64,000 nt of DNA from Danio rerio (GCF_049306965.1 NC_133193.1:20478501-20542500); one strand, 5' to 3'. Shown: positions 11,974 to 24,550, counted from the first letter of the stretch. The notes: generated by a model not told the origin, from the letters alone. Numbers and translations are program-made.

Positions 11974-13075
11974 CATTCTCGGAAAAAAATGTTACACGTT
12001 GATAGAAATAATGTTCCTTAAGGAACAGCTTTGTACCTTTGTAAAAGTTATGGTACAGAAAAGATCTCTTATGATACTGTTCTGCACATTTTATGGTACA
12101 ATTGAAATGAGAATACACAATTGTTCTTATAAAAAAAGTACATAAGTGTTGGACAACTCATTATTTATTACATTATCTATAAAAATAAATATCACTGGAA
12201 AGGCAAAGTGATTTATGAATAATTTCCATAGTAAAACACAAATCATTATTTAAAAGCATACATGTATGCTTAAAAAAACTCAAAAACATTACTTGTTAAG
12301 TTCTATAATACAAAACAACTGGTAAAACAAAACTATAGGTATTGTAACCTAAACATTTAAGGCATTTTTAATAAACATTTGTTAAGCATTTTCTGATAAA
12401 TACAGTTCAATTATTGATATCCGCACCTTTTGGCTTTTGCTTTCCAATACGCACATGAGCTGGCAAAAGTCCTGCATATGTACAGTGTTCATGCAGACAT
12501 TTTAGTATAGTGTAAAACTAATCAAACATTGTGCATATCTTGTCACAATACTTTTGTATAGCTCTATTTTTATTTCAAAATTAAGTAAATTAAATTAACT
12601 TTAATTGTGTGAAATTTGGAGAAAAAAAAGTTTTATCTTGTATGAATGTATTATGTACTGTATTTTTGTAACATTTTTGTAAAAGGTGTTGTAAAAATGT
12701 TTAGCAAAAATAGATCTTTTGATTCATGCTAAATTATTTATTATTGTTAAAAAGTTTATTTGATGTTTTATATTTGCTGAAAATAAATTGATACTTTTTG
12801 GATATAAAAAAACACCTTTAAGTAGTTCTCGAAGTAAAATATTTGACACTGTTAGGGTACAAAGTGTCTTGTCACTGTATAGTGGTACCTTCATGAATCA
12901 CATTTAAATCTTTGAGGAAGGTAAAATATTATGTCTGCAGGTTTTAAAAACCAAAAGTATATTTTGTTTTTCCATGGTACAAATCATAATCTTAAAGGTA
13001 CAAACTGCAATGGTAAAAAATTGTCTTTTTGTCTTACCTTCTTTGGTATAACATTTTACCATTTGTCTGAGAGTG
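11974..13075. mobile_element. Inverted-repeat DNA transposon with GGTAC subterminal motifs
   Basis: The ends are inverted copies: the left reads CATTCTCGGAAAAAAATG and the right, read inward, CACTCTCAGACAAATGG. TA lies on both flanks (11972-11973 and 13076-13077). Short GGTAC boxes recur inside near both ends. No coding capacity remains. It is similar to a fish MITE with CACTCTCAGA ends; the superfamily is not resolved (TA target site as in Tc1/mariner). Confidence 0.65.
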
Positions 13076-13079
13076 TAGC

Positions 13080-15690
13080 TGACATTAAAATTGCTTATGC
13101 ATTATTTCAGTTAACAAATTGATTTGATTTTTTATGTATCTTGTGTACTATCTTGTATTTGTAGTTTTAATTGCAACAAAAATCAGATTTAATAAAATGA
13201 AACAATAAAATAGTGCAATAAAGGTGCAGTTTCACTTGTATTGACATTCCATCCCGTTCTTCACAATGACCTTAGCCATTAAAACCTCCATATTGATTGC
13301 CCATATAAGCCAACCTATTTTATTCCATTTTGTATTATTACAATTGCTTAAGTCCATTAGCATTCATTGCATAGAAAAGCACTATATGAATAGTTTAGTT
13401 TATAGAGACAATCTCCTTCACATATGAACCAAGGGCAGAGTTATAGAGAGTAAAGACCCCGAGGGACCACTGAAGTTTGTTTGCAAAACCCACTCCTGCA
13501 CTGCTGCTCTAGCTGCACTTCTAAAATGTAATACTGCCCTCACCAGACAGATTTTGCAGACATTCTTTTCTAGTTAATGGTGTGACTGCCAGAAAAATGT
13601 GCCATTGACTCAGATGTTCCATGCCATTCTAGGTGGTCTGATGAGGCTGGATTGCCTCATACATCTTCAACAAGCTACATCTCTTCAGCTCGCTATAAAA
13701 CACAACAATAGCCTTTTCCTGCAACAAGTCCCCTGACTAAAATAACAGGATCTGTAAACAATAGCGTGGCAGAAGTTGGAAACTGAACTTGGAAAGACCA
13801 TATTTGTGGACATGTGCAATTCTAATCTAGATGTGAGTGGCTGTAAATGTGCTGCAGAGAATGTTTGGTTAGAAGGTTCAGAGATCAAGAGTTGCTGCAA
13901 GCACTCCGGAGAGTACAACTAATGAAGGCCAAGACGGGCCAGAGTGCTTCAGGTTTCTTCATCAAGGAGACACTTCTGAAACACAGATGAATGATTTAAT
14001 AAAGCAGTTTAAGTGGATGCTGAATGACCACCCAGCTGGCTGTGGAAAACCATAAACACCAGAAGGATTAGGACATCCATAAGCCCCCTCAAGTTACAGT
14101 CCTATAGCTATGTGGTTTTAGAGGTCACTTGCTGGCCACCCAAATGGCAGGAATACACATGCGCACACACACTTACACTCTATTGGTGTAATGTATTTTA
14201 TACTATAAGAACGGCATATTATATCACATTAGTGTACAATAACCCCAAACTCAACTCTCTGAGAAAACCTCTGGCAGTTCTGAATATGAAAACACCTTGT
14301 TGAGTATGAAACAGTTTTAAATTACCAATTACCACCTTAACATTGCAATATAGGTAATGCCATGTCATACTAATTTTCTGTCCTTGTTAACCACCAAAAC
14401 CAGTCTACACATGCGCGCACACACAAATTAGTTCTTTAGTAGTATTTTTGCGTGTATGTTTTATGTGTGTGTTCTATTTGTGCTTGTGTTTCTTTAGCAG
14501 TTCTTTGGGGTGGTTAATGTACTTGGAAACTGTTTTTTTTAATGCAGTAAATTACATGACCAGGAACACAAAACCAGTAAAGTGTCATTTCAACTGAGAT
14601 TTCTAAAACTTTAAATACATCAAATGAATGAGCTAAATAAGCTTTCCACTAATGTATGGCTTGGTATGACATGACATTTTTTGGCTGAAATGATTATTTG
14701 AAAATCTGGAATCTGGGGGTTCATAAAAACCAAAGTATGGAGGAAGTCTCCTTTAAAATTGTCCAAATTAAATGCATATTATATGATATACGTCCAGTAG
14801 GAAACAGAAATATACTTTATTTATTTACAGTAGAAAATATACAAAATATCTGAGTGGAACATGATCTTTACTCAACATTCTTTTGATTTTGGCATAAGTA
14901 AATAAAAATTTTGATCTAATGTATTGTTGGCTGTTGGTATCATTGTTGCTAAAAATATACCTGTGCAACATAAGACTGCATGGTTTTGTGCTCCAGGGTC
15001 ACACGAGTTGAGTAATGCGTCTAAATCTGAAACTATATCGCATTAGTCTGAAGTGGAGAGCTGTGTGCAACATTTTGTATTGTTTTTACATTGTTACAGA
15101 GGTGTTGTATTGCTTGAGTTTGCAGATCTGCAGTTAGGCTTAATACATGTGTACACAGCTCAACAAACTGATTAGGATTTGAAGGGTGTTGCCGCACGTC
15201 TCCGTCTATCGTAGAGTTTGATGTCCACAGGGCTCTGCCAGAATACACATTTAAACACAAATTTACACATTCATTTAAATGTAGTGATTATAGTTAAAAA
15301 GCTTAAATTGTGTTTGTTTGTAATACCATTTGCAATTTGATTTATCATTGTGATGCTCGGCGGTACTTATTCAAGCACTGAAAATGTTGTCAAAACTGAC
15401 ATGTCTGCACCTACTTTTTGATCCATGTGCTTCACAAAATCCTGTTTATGTGTTGCTTTCTCTGTGTGTATTCTGTTTGTGCCTACAGTACAAAAGCGTC
15501 TCTTAAATTTCCCTGTGGAGCTGAAGAAATGTTGTTTTGCTGCACTGTGTGCTTCGGTATGACTGGAATGACAAATAAATCTACATTTTAAATGTGAATT
15601 TAGGTAAGTGGATCATATTGTTTGAATAAATGCATGTAAAATAAGTCAATAATTTTTTTGAAAAATGTAATAATTATTAACAGATGATTC
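13080..15690. other. Intergenic sequence, no gene seen
   Basis: Apparently unique sequence. Short open frames (for example 13685-13918 and 15033-15260, both minus) have no recognised similarity, splice context or start context. Nothing is called. Confidence 0.5.
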
Positions 15691-15696
15691 CATGTT

Positions 15697-16073
15697 GGGC
15701 GGCACGGTGGCTCAGTGGTTAGTACTGTTGCTTCACAGCAAGAAGGTCGCTGGCTTGAGTCCCGGCTGGGTCAGTTGGCAGTTCTGTGTGGAGTTTGCAT
15801 GTTTTCCCCGTGTTCGCGTGGGTTTCCTCCGGGTGCTCCGGTTTCCCCCACAGTCCAAAGACATGCAGTATAGGTGAATTGAATAAACTAAATTGGCCGT
15901 ACTGTTTTTGTGTGCAAGTAAGAGTGTATGTGTGTTTCCCAGTACTGGGTTGCAGCTGGAAGGGCATCGCCTGTGTAAAACATACTGGATGAGTTGCCGG
16001 TTCATTCCGCTGCGGAGACCCTTCGTGAATAAAGGGACTAAGCCAAACAAAAAAGAAGGAATGATTGAATGAA
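15697..16073 (+). mobile_element. DANA-type V-SINE copy, full length
   Basis: It starts GGGCGGCACGGTGGCTCAG with a tRNA-like A box and a B-box-like region, continues through the V-SINE core (CCACAGTCCAAAGACATGC), and ends AAAGGGACTAAGCC plus a GAATGA-type tail. It is better preserved than the copy at 7802-8160. Confidence 0.93.
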
Positions 16074-16506
16074 CGATTGTAGATATTGGATTGAAGCTGA
16101 CATTAAAAATGTCTCTATTAAATTGAGGGTGTTCTTATGCCAGTCAACACCTTAGTTGACTGGTTTAATTTCTTGTTTATTTAAATCCTTTTTTTTCTCT
16201 TTTCGTTTGGTGTTGTCTTTGGTTTAAAAAGTTATTTTGGCTCATGTTCTGTGGATTATCTCTTTTTTATTATAGTTATATGAAGTCTAACTTACTGTGA
16301 CGATGATGTTTCTGTATAGGTTTGCTTTCTACAGCAGCCAGTTGCCATGTCATTTTCCTTAAATTGCAACAAATTACATTAAACCCGATATGACAAACGT
16401 TATTTTATTAACAGTAAATGGAAAAGTTTTAAATGAAAACATACAAATATGCATAGGATAACAAGAGAGATTTTTGGAAAATAGAGTTAGTTTCAGAACA
16501 CTGGTC
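16074..16506. other. Intergenic sequence, nothing identified
   Basis: AT-rich sequence between the DANA SINE and the small hAT element; no gene or repeat ends recognised. Confidence 0.5.
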
Positions 16507-16514
16507 TCCTAAAG

Positions 16515-16710
16515 CAGTGTTTCTCAACCACATTCCTGGAGGACCACTAGCTCCGCACATTTTCCGGTGTCTTCTTAACTAAACACACCTGACTCAGTTC
16601 ATCAGCTTATTAGCAGATACTGAAAGACCTCAAATGGGTGTGAGAGACAAAGGAGACATCCAAAACATGCAGTGCTGGTGGTTCTTCAAGAATGTAGTTG
16701 AGAAGCACTG
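16515..16710. mobile_element. Short hAT MITE with 8-bp target duplication
   Basis: 196-bp element beginning CAGTGTTTCTCAACCAC and ending GTTGAGAAGCACTG, which are inverted repeats. It is flanked by TCCTAAAG (16507-16514) and TCCTGAAG (16711-16718), an 8-bp hAT-type duplication with one mismatch. The interior is largely palindromic. Confidence 0.85.
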
Positions 16711-17098
16711 TCCTGAAGAATAAACCATTCAACTAACGATCACTTGCTTAACTACTGTAGCACTTTTACTATTAGTTAAAGAGGTTACATTATACTACAC
16801 TCAAGAAAGCTGAAAAACTGTATTACCACACAGCAAATTCTGGTCTTTGGAATAAACTCCCTGGGAGTCAAAATCAACTCAATCTGAGTGTACATGCGTG
16901 ACCATCAAATGTACTCCCATTCAGAGTTAAAATCACTCTGCTTTTGGAGTTGAATTTTAACACATTTTTTGAGTTAGATTATAACACTTTCTGGAGTTAA
17001 AATTGTAATCCTACAAAGAGTACTTTTACATTTGGGTATAATATAAACTCCTTACCAATGTTAAAATGTAACACTTTTTAGAGTTAAAGTGTACTTCA

Positions 17099-17102
<4 letters not shown>

Positions 17103-17190
<88 letters not shown>
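17103..17190. repeat. (TA)n microsatellite
   Basis: About 88 bp of pure TA repeats just inside the left subterminal repeats of the surrounding transposon. Confidence 0.97.
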
Positions 17191-17194
<4 letters not shown>

Positions 17195-17718
17195 ACTGAA
17201 AATGACTGAACTGATGCAATACTCTTTACTTACTGCTTTTATTCATGCAAATCCACACATTAGATTTAGAATTTCCATCGATGTACACACTTTGAAATTA
17301 ATTGTCATCACAGCATTAAATCTAACAGCAAAACATTTACAATTAATATATGTTAGCAGCTAGTGCCAACTAAAACCAATGGCTTAGTAAAATTGCATGA
17401 GACAATTTAACACATTACATTATATAAAATTAACTTCACAGGAATCAAAAGCAGCAAAAAAATATCTTGTCATACTCCTTAATCACAGTCAACTCTGCTG
17501 TCTTTGAAGTTAGAATTTGCTCGATTTTCTGAAACGAAGAAAAAAAAAAGTATTTAGAAAAATAACCAAAATTAATACTTTTTAACAAAAAAACTTAATC
17601 TAATAACTGTGTTTATACTATTTTTTACTTTAAAATGCATTCATTTTGTAACATTATTTTGTAATGTTTACGGTATAATATCTATGTATATGGAAGTTTA
17701 AAAAAAAAAAAAACTTAC

Positions 17719-18301
17719 ATTTTTTTGGACACTGCCCATTAAAGGTTGAATAATTTGAGATCCAGAATCACTGCTGCTCAAACTGCTTGACACAGACAAT
17801 GAATCTGTCAGACTTGGGGAGGAGGGCACTTCAACAGCTCCTTGCTGCAGGACAGTCAAATCTGATGAAAAAACAACACGTGTCAGCAAATGGTTCTGAA
17901 ATGCACACTTTCACTCTGAGTCATGAGACCAACTTTCAAAATCTATAAAAATGTTCTTAAATAACCTACCATCATTAGTGTGGATGACATGTTTCTTTGG
18001 TTGTTGCAAGTTCTTGAAATACATCCCCATTTAAATAACAACTCCATGGTCATCTGTGACTTTTGATGCTGTCTCCTCTGGTATCACAAACTTGTGCTGG
18101 ACTACAACATAACAACAATGTATAATTTATCAAATACATTTCAAAATGACTGTTATTATTATTATTATTGTTATTATAATTTTTTAAAAATACTCTGTTA
18201 CACTAAAACTCACCCGCACTGAAAAAATCCAAGAAACAATCTTCTTCCAGTTTAATATATTTTTTCTTGCCTCCAAATTGCACTTTTATCAGCATCGTGG
18301 C
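17719..18301 (-). pseudogene. Transposon-carried PB1-like protein, amino-terminal exons, broken
   Basis: Three exon-like segments lie on the minus strand inside the surrounding inverted-repeat element. Exon A (18301-18214) has a TTTTAG acceptor, an ATG at 18295, the translation MLIKVQFGGKKKYIKLEED, and a GTGAGT donor. Exon B (18101-17970) follows a GTTGTAG acceptor in the right phase and reads VQHKFVIPEETASKV. Exon C (17860-17719) reads LTVLQQGAVEVPSSPSL and then a Ser-rich stretch, ending at a GTAAG donor. The opening resembles the PB1-like amino end of several uncharacterised zebrafish proteins carried by repeats. Exon B runs into a stop after VTDDHGVVI, and a shifted frame continues beyond it, so this copy is not functional. 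No catalytic domain is present; the function is unknown. Confidence 0.5.
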
Positions 18302-19104
18302 CTAAAATAAAAAAGATAAATGTTATTTAACAACTTATGTTAGTGTGATTGAAAATGTAATGTAAATATAGCTGAAAACAGCATACTCTCACGGTCACGA
18401 CTAAATCATGATACAATCCAAAACATTTCATGAGCAATATTACACATATTAAATCTTACAGACATAAAGCTCTATTGCTGGATAAAAGATAATGACATTA
18501 CCTCTTTGTGTAAGTTAGCCTATTTGAAATGTGAACAGCAGGTTTCTCCATCTGATCAAGTAGGCCTACCACTTCTTTTTGACAGCAGAACACACATTTT
18601 TAGCAACACAGGGGAAGAAAAGATTATTAGCTAGAGTTAACTTGTTCACATCCACAAATTTTTTTTAAAAACTGCACAAAACAGCCACATTGGAAAAGCT
18701 AACATGCTATGCTAAGTTAGCCACATGCAGTCACTAGCCTAACAATACAAAATGAAACAGCTACAGCAAAACACACTTCTGCTACAAAACATCCAACATT
18801 TAGAAAAAGCTTTTAGAATTGTATAACAATGCACTTTTACCTACCTCACAACGAAGAACATAACTCCAGTTCTCATGTGCTGCTCGGCAGAGTTGTGTAA
18901 TGGCGGACTTTCTAAAAATTTAACTCCAGTAAGGAGTTAAAGCACGTTTCTGAACACCAGAGAATGAACTCCAAAATACAACACAGCAAGGGGTATCCCA
19001 TAACACAAAATTGTGTTAAAGTTTAAAAATAAACTCAAAAAAATTAACTCTTTCACACTTTTTTGCCTAACTCCTAATTTTTCAACTCCAGAAATTTGCT
19101 GTTT

Positions 19105-19450
19105 ATAACCTTGTCTTCTAGTTAAACATGTTTTCTTCATCTAGTATTTACTTTAATCATATAATTAAATCATTGCTTTCTGTCCTTTTTTCTAACAACT
19201 AAAACTAACATTACATTAAAATAATGGTCTCACTCTCCACTTGTTCCAAACTTGTATGAATTTCTCCTTTTTATTGAACAAAAAAAGGAAGTTTTAAGGA
19301 AAGTTGGCAACCAAATATAGCCATCAAATGGTAGCTATGATTGAATAGATGCCAGTAGTTACAGTCAACAGAGCTTACCAACATTATTTTTTGCTTTCAA
19401 CTGAACACTCTTAAAAACAAAGATTCTCTTTTGGTATTGAAGGTTACAAC
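19105..19450. mobile_element. Degraded copy of the GGGATAGTTCACC MITE family
   Basis: Segments such as TTGTTCCAAACTTGTATGA and AAGTTGGCAACCAA match the interior of the palindromic fish MITE whose better copies lie at 46431-47539 and 61551-62498. The ends are not preserved. Confidence 0.4.
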
Positions 19451-20121
19451 AAGCCTGTAGCCAGCCTATTGAAAGGGATGGCTCTTTTTTCTGAAAAAGT
19501 GAACCTTTTTGAAGTTATTTGCCTCATGCGAGGTTAAAATACTGCATTTTAGCGACAATTTAAACACTAATCTTTGCTGGGTTAGCTTGTCGGATGGTCA
19601 TCATAACATAACCACACTTTTTGGTGTACTAAAAATATTTCCTACAATTTTGTCAAAGTGCTTATATTATTTTATTACGAAGTATTAATTAAAAAAATTG
19701 CATTTAAAATGTAAATTATTACAGTTTTATAAATAAGGTTATGAGAATAGCATTTTTTTAATAAAAAATAAAAAAGAAACATAAATAAATACTTATTTTA
19801 AGTATAAATTCTATATCATCCATCGTTTGAAAAAATAAGAATCTGGTTAAACTTGTTTTAAACTAAAAATTGTAGCCTATAGACAAAAAAAAATTAAAAT
19901 CAATAAAATAAAATCTGGCCATCTTATTCAAAGTTCCTCAGTCAGAATTTGGCCAATTAATTAAAAATAAATTTGTCTTTTTCTTTCGGTAATTTTACAG
20001 TTTATGATGGCATAGCAGTCAAAAATTGGACATATGTGTATATGTAAAGCCCAAATTCTGGATTGTGTCAGTGGGGAGTGGGTCTTTCAAACCTCCTGAA
20101 CTCCCGCTGGCTACGGGCCTG
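19451..20121. mobile_element. hAT-like inverted-repeat element
   Basis: The left end AAGCCTGTAGCCAGCC and the right end GCTGGCTACGGGCCTG are inverted repeats, matching a fish element with ends like CAGGCCCGTAGCCAG. The interior is AT-rich without coding potential. The flanks share a TACAA motif, but a clean 8-bp duplication is not visible. Confidence 0.5.
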
Positions 20122-21849
20122 TACAATGATAACCTTTCATGGAGATTTTTGGAAACCTTGCACTGCGCTAAAACAATTCTTAAGAGTTTTACAATTTAAT
20201 TTTTTTATTATACCTTTCACATGAAGAGAAATGGTTTATTCATAAACTGTTTGCTGTGAGGTTCTGTGGAAAAAGTTATTCAGTGGTTCCTCTTTGGCAT
20301 CACAGCAAAATCCCCCTTTTGGAATCTTTATTTTTAAGAGTAAAGAAAGAAATGCATATTGCAGCAATTTGAGTGCGAATGAATATGTTTTGTGAATGAA
20401 CTATGTTGTGACAAATAAAAAGCATTAAAGAAACAGAAATGTGCACACATCTAGGATTTTTCAAAGACGGGTGCTCAATCAAAAACAAACACTGAGTCAA
20501 AAAAAAGAAAATTGAAACACTGCAGCTTTAGCTCTCAAAAGTTAAAATAAAAAGCATTTACCCATTAGTTTATATAAGAACATGTTTTGCTTTGCAGGAA
20601 ACCACCCAAGTGCCCAGCAGATACATTTTTTTCAAAGATGAGTCAGCAACAGTGAGAGTACATTACTGGCAGACTTACAGAATATGCTTCAAAAATGCAG
20701 CTCTGATATCAGTCCTGTACAGTTTACAGTAATGCACCTGTACTGGAGCTTCCTAGGTTTCTTGTTAGATAGGTCTGAATGTAATGAGGCAAAAACTAAA
20801 TAAAAATAAAAAAGCATATATATATTTCAAATTTAAAAAAAAATATATTTTTATTAACCATGTGGGAATTGTCGAAGAACAGTTGGATGCTGCTTTATAA
20901 TTGGCTCTTTAAGCTGTAGAACTATTTTATTGCTATAAACCCAATCATACGTAATCAAAGAGCTTTTGAAAACAATAATTGTAAAAGAAAGGCAAAACAA
21001 TTTTGGACAAACCATTATGTATTAAACACTGTAAATACATTCCATACAATATGCAAATGGCCGGCAAACTAATCTGAAATTGGCAGTAAAACAAGTCTGC
21101 ATGCATTGCCAGAAAATGCATATGGTCCTCTATTATGAGTCATAGGCTTGGTTGCTATTGTGTGCAATCAAATATTTATGTGATAGACTACCTTTATAAT
21201 TACAAAATGAGTAAATACCTTCAGTGGCATCCAAAAAGGTCAGGCCGTGTTTAAAACGTTTCGTTATTACCAAACTATCCACTCAGAATGAATGAAATAC
21301 AGGTAGCTAAAATGATTCTGCAATAGTTTCACTTTTATTGTGAATTATGAGGACTTTCCCATCATCACTTTCATTTACGTAAACAAGGGGTCCTTAGGCT
21401 ATAATTTCTCATGGTAACTAAAAATAAACCTTCGAGAAGCATCTTGTTTATTTATTTACAGGTTTCTTGGGCCTAGCATTCAACCATTTTGGGGTTTCTG
21501 TATAACTCAAGATACGCACAACACTGCACCCTAGTGTTCATATGCAGTGTTTCTATCATTATAATAATGTTTTATGTGTGAATATAAAAAAGAAAAAAGG
21601 CCTTTTACAGAACGGTTTTATTTTCGAAAAATTTGTTTGACACATTTCAGTTTTTAATTTTGTAGCTGATTATTGACTTTGTAAAATAAGGGGAAGAAAG
21701 AAGACGTTAACGGCAGTTACAATGTCAGCGTTTAACTAACTTTACTAACCTTTAACAGAAAGTAATTATTCAAAACATGCATTTTTGTCATGCCATAACT
21801 ATAACTGTGATATTCAGCCCATTCAAACAAATCTTACCAAGAAAAGATT
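20122..21849. other. Intergenic sequence, no gene seen
   Basis: AT-rich DNA between the hAT-like element and the tRNA gene. No open frame with recognisable similarity and no clear repeat ends. Confidence 0.5.
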
Positions 21850-21853
21850 AAAA
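21850..21853 (-). terminator. Pol III T4 terminator of the tRNA-Gln gene
   Basis: Four T residues on the minus strand three bases beyond the tRNA 3' end, the usual RNA polymerase III stop signal. Confidence 0.8.
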
Positions 21854-21856
21854 GGC

Positions 21857-21928
21857 AGGTTCCACCGAGATTTGAACTCGGATCGCTGGATTCAGAGTCC
21901 AGAGTGCTAACCATTACACCATGGAACC
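21857..21928 (-). tRNA. tRNA-Gln (anticodon CTG)
   Basis: Read on the minus strand the 72-nt sequence folds as a canonical tRNA. The acceptor stem GGTTCCA pairs with TGGAACC and is followed by discriminator T. The D arm contains the A box (TGTAATGGTTAGCA). The anticodon stem CTGGA/TCCAG encloses the loop CTCTGAA with anticodon CTG. The T arm contains GTTCAAATC (B box). There is no intron and CCA is not encoded. A T4 run read on the minus strand (21853-21850) is a Pol III terminator a few bases downstream. It looks functional. The isolated position among transposons is usual for fish tRNA genes. Confidence 0.96.
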
Positions 21929-21985
21929 GCTCTGACGCGATTCCATGGTGTTGGTTGACATTTATGGTGTTCTTGTGCTATACAG

Positions 21986-22304
21986 CAGGGGTTCCCAAAC
22001 TTTTCAGCCCGCGACCCCTAAAATAACAATGCCAGTGGCTCGCGACCCCCAATATCCTCTGAGGTGGTTATAAGTACAGAAACTTTGCATGCAATGGCGC
22101 ACACACACCAATAGACCAACGTCTATTCTTCGTAGATGTTTTTTTTATGTATGTTAGGGCTGTAAATGAGCCAGAAAACTTAACCTGGTCATCAATCTGT
22201 TGCATCTGAAGCTATTGCTGTGTATTTAATATAATGTAATTACCCCAGCGATCGCAATCCAATAGAACTAACTATAAGCTACTATAGTAACTATATACAG
22301 TAGT
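21986..22304 (+). mobile_element. hAT element, left part (interrupted by the CACTA element)
   Basis: It begins CAGGGGTTCCCAAACTTTT, followed by CCCGCGACCCCTAAAATAAC, a Charlie-like hAT end common in fish. It is preceded by CTATACAG (21978-21985). The matching right end is 14 kb away at 36144, followed by CTCTACAG, so the element was split by a later insertion of the CACTA transposon. No hAT transposase is visible in either part. Confidence 0.82.
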
Positions 22305-22329
22305 ATATACCCAGGTAGCAAAGAATTCT

Positions 22330-22510
22330 GGCCCAGATTTGGCACAAATCTGGCACATCAGGCATTCATCCGGCACTGGCATACAGCATGTGGGCCAAAC
22401 ATGGCCCAGGTTTGGCAGAGGTGGCACCGTCTTGAAGGCGGCAGACAAGACATGGGCCAGATGTCAAATGTAGTATTTGGCCCAGATGTTCAAAACTGAT
22501 CTGTGGCCCA
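22330..22510. repeat. Left subterminal repeats of the CACTA element
   Basis: About nine partly degenerate TGGCCCA, TGGGCCA and TTTGGCACA boxes in both orientations within 180 bp, likely transposase-binding sites by analogy with plant CACTA elements. Confidence 0.7.
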
Positions 22511-22968
22511 CATAAGGTTGGCCTTTCTGGTACCACATTTAAAATACATAAAAATATTTTTTCGAGTAAAAAAATATTTCAATACACAGTCATTCCATAT
22601 TCCGCTTGCATCTTCTAATGCCTTTATTTTAATCCAGGAAACAATCAAGATTGAATTATTTGAATTAATCTATTCCTTTCTTGTATGTTGCAACTAAATT
22701 TACCCTACATTACATATTTTTTTTATTATTCAAATTATTATTTTGCTAATTATATTATTATTAACCAATGATGATATTCCATAAAAACGTGAGTGTTAAA
22801 ATGTTAAGTCATTTGTTTTTGTGCTGCTTGTCTCATGCACAAACACCAGAAAAATTTCAAAAATCCAAATCTACCAATCAGGTTGCTTTGAGAAAAAGCG
22901 CGCCCGTAGCGCGCCTAATGCGCAATGCTTTATGGGTTTATCCTTATGATATTGCAGTCGTGACCATA
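22511..22968. other. CACTA 5' region up to the THAP-element insertion
   Basis: The first 370 bases are AT-rich and hold only unsupported open frames. From about 22890 the sequence becomes CpG-rich (AAAGCGCGCCCGTAGCGCG), probably part of the CACTA promoter. It stops at the TA where the THAP element entered. Confidence 0.45.
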
Positions 22969-23469
22969 GACCTTTTTCACAGCGGAATTGAACACCGGAA
23001 GCGCCCTTCGAAGCAGTGTATCGATATTTCCGGGTTCGCTAGTCGCAGAGACATGACAGCCTCGGGACAGCGGATGACTTTCTCACGGTCAACTTTGCCA
23101 TAATTTGGACAGGAAGATGTTGTTCGGTGAATGTGTAAAACTGCCTTAATAAAACAGCATTTAAAAGATGATACCGATTTGCAGAATATGTGCAGAAAAC
23201 GTGTCTTACCGTTTGCAACATCAGGTTCCAGTAAGGTGCACAGCCAACAACATAAGATCTGCCCATTCAAGCCATTCGTAAGCTAGATTAACCTGGCTAT
23301 TTAACATCCAGCAGGATGAGTTTAATGTCAGTAGTCCCGTCTGTAAACTGTGCTATCCCCCTCCTTCCTTTTTATTCAGAGTCAGATATAGTGAATGGCG
23401 AGGTAAGTTAGCTATACAGGCGAGTTGCTATCGGTTAATACATTACAGGTTGTTTAATGCTCGTGAGGT

Positions 23470-24550
23470 TTTCTCAAGTCTGGAAACACGTTAGCTCCTA
23501 CTCGTGGATAATATTCATTTTTATTATTTATTAAAAGAACAGCAAATAACATTTTACAATACAAAAATGTACATACCAGGAGGTAATTATGAATAAAATA
23601 CAAATAATCAAAATGTAATATAACATATGTAATAATGAAATACATTGTAGAGTTCACACATTTTAAAGTGGGTCGAGTTTCTTGTTTAGAGAGTTGATCC
23701 TGGTATTATACAAGCATATTTCAGTCATCAATACCTTAAAATCTGGTTTCATATTAGTAAATTTACATTTATGAATGTACAATTTTGTTAACAACATAAG
23801 CAAATTAAATAAATAAAACTATTTTCCTCTAGATTAGGATAATCAAGTAAAGCCCAAATGTACATTTATCCATAATGAAAGAGGTTTTGAACACAAAAGA
23901 ATCGTTATTAATACATTTTGCAACTCACCCCATAAGCTGACTATGTACGATGCCAAAATAAGTGTAAAACTGTCTCCTCATATTCGTTACAAAAATACAA
24001 TTTACATCAATCCCACTTTTAAATTTTTGCAAACAATGTTTTGCTGGATAAAACTTGTGGATGAGTTTATAGGACATTTCTTTAATTCTATTTCTAACAT
24101 GATATTTCTGTGGTAACAGCCACACTTTTCTTCAATTCACCCTTTAATAAAGACATATAATAAAATTGAATATAAGGTACAGTAATGATTTCTTTTTGGA
24201 AAAGAGTATGAATAGCTCTATCATTACTCTTGGTATTTAGTAAAACAAAATTTGCCGACATAAGATTTAGTAATATCAAAAGACAATGCATCAGAAGGAT
24301 GGTCTTATTAATACCTCTAAATAACATGAATGAATAACATGTCTCTGCAGGAATTGAACCAATAACAGTTGAAAACTTTCTGGGTTATTGAGATTTTGTA
24401 ATAAAGGACTTCATTGTAAGAAAAGTTTACCATCTTTATTATATAACTGACTAAACAAACAATTTTGCTGTCAAACCAATTAAAAAAAGAGATTTGCATT
24501 TGTATGAACTGTCTATTATTCCAAAATAACAACAATGTAGGAATAAATCA
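23470..24550 (-). mobile_element. L1-clade LINE fragment (ORF2 carboxyl part)
   Basis: Minus-strand translations in several frames recall the end of fish L1/Tx1-type ORF2: a segment with FSYNEVLYYKISIT (about 24440), LLKGELKKS (about 24130), then MSYKLIHKFYPAKHCLQKFK with GIDVNCIF (about 24090-23990), followed by a piece like the usual LHLFWHC region. Frames are broken by stops and shifts, so the copy is dead and 5'-truncated. It lies inside the THAP-type element. Confidence 0.6.

Larger units (their letters stand above)
16828..19104 (-). mobile_element. Inverted-repeat transposon with GAGTTAAA subterminal repeats and gene remnant
   Basis: The two ends face each other: CAGCAAATTCTGG at 16831 and, read inward from the right, CAGCAAATTTCTGG near 19101. 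Behind both ends are many copies of GAGTTAAA / AACTCC boxes (16860-17100 and 18915-19095), as in elements with repeated transposase-binding sites. The interior holds a TA microsatellite and three minus-strand exon-like pieces of a small protein, annotated separately. The superfamily is unclear; a degenerate target duplication could not be fixed. Confidence 0.65.

Noticed and set aside
15033-15260. 75-codon minus-strand open frame
   Set aside because: Sequence is complex enough to be noticed, but no family was recognised and no exon signals frame it.
22330-22510. CRISPR-like or satellite array
   Set aside because: The boxes are short, occur in both orientations and with irregular spacing, as in CACTA subterminal repeats.
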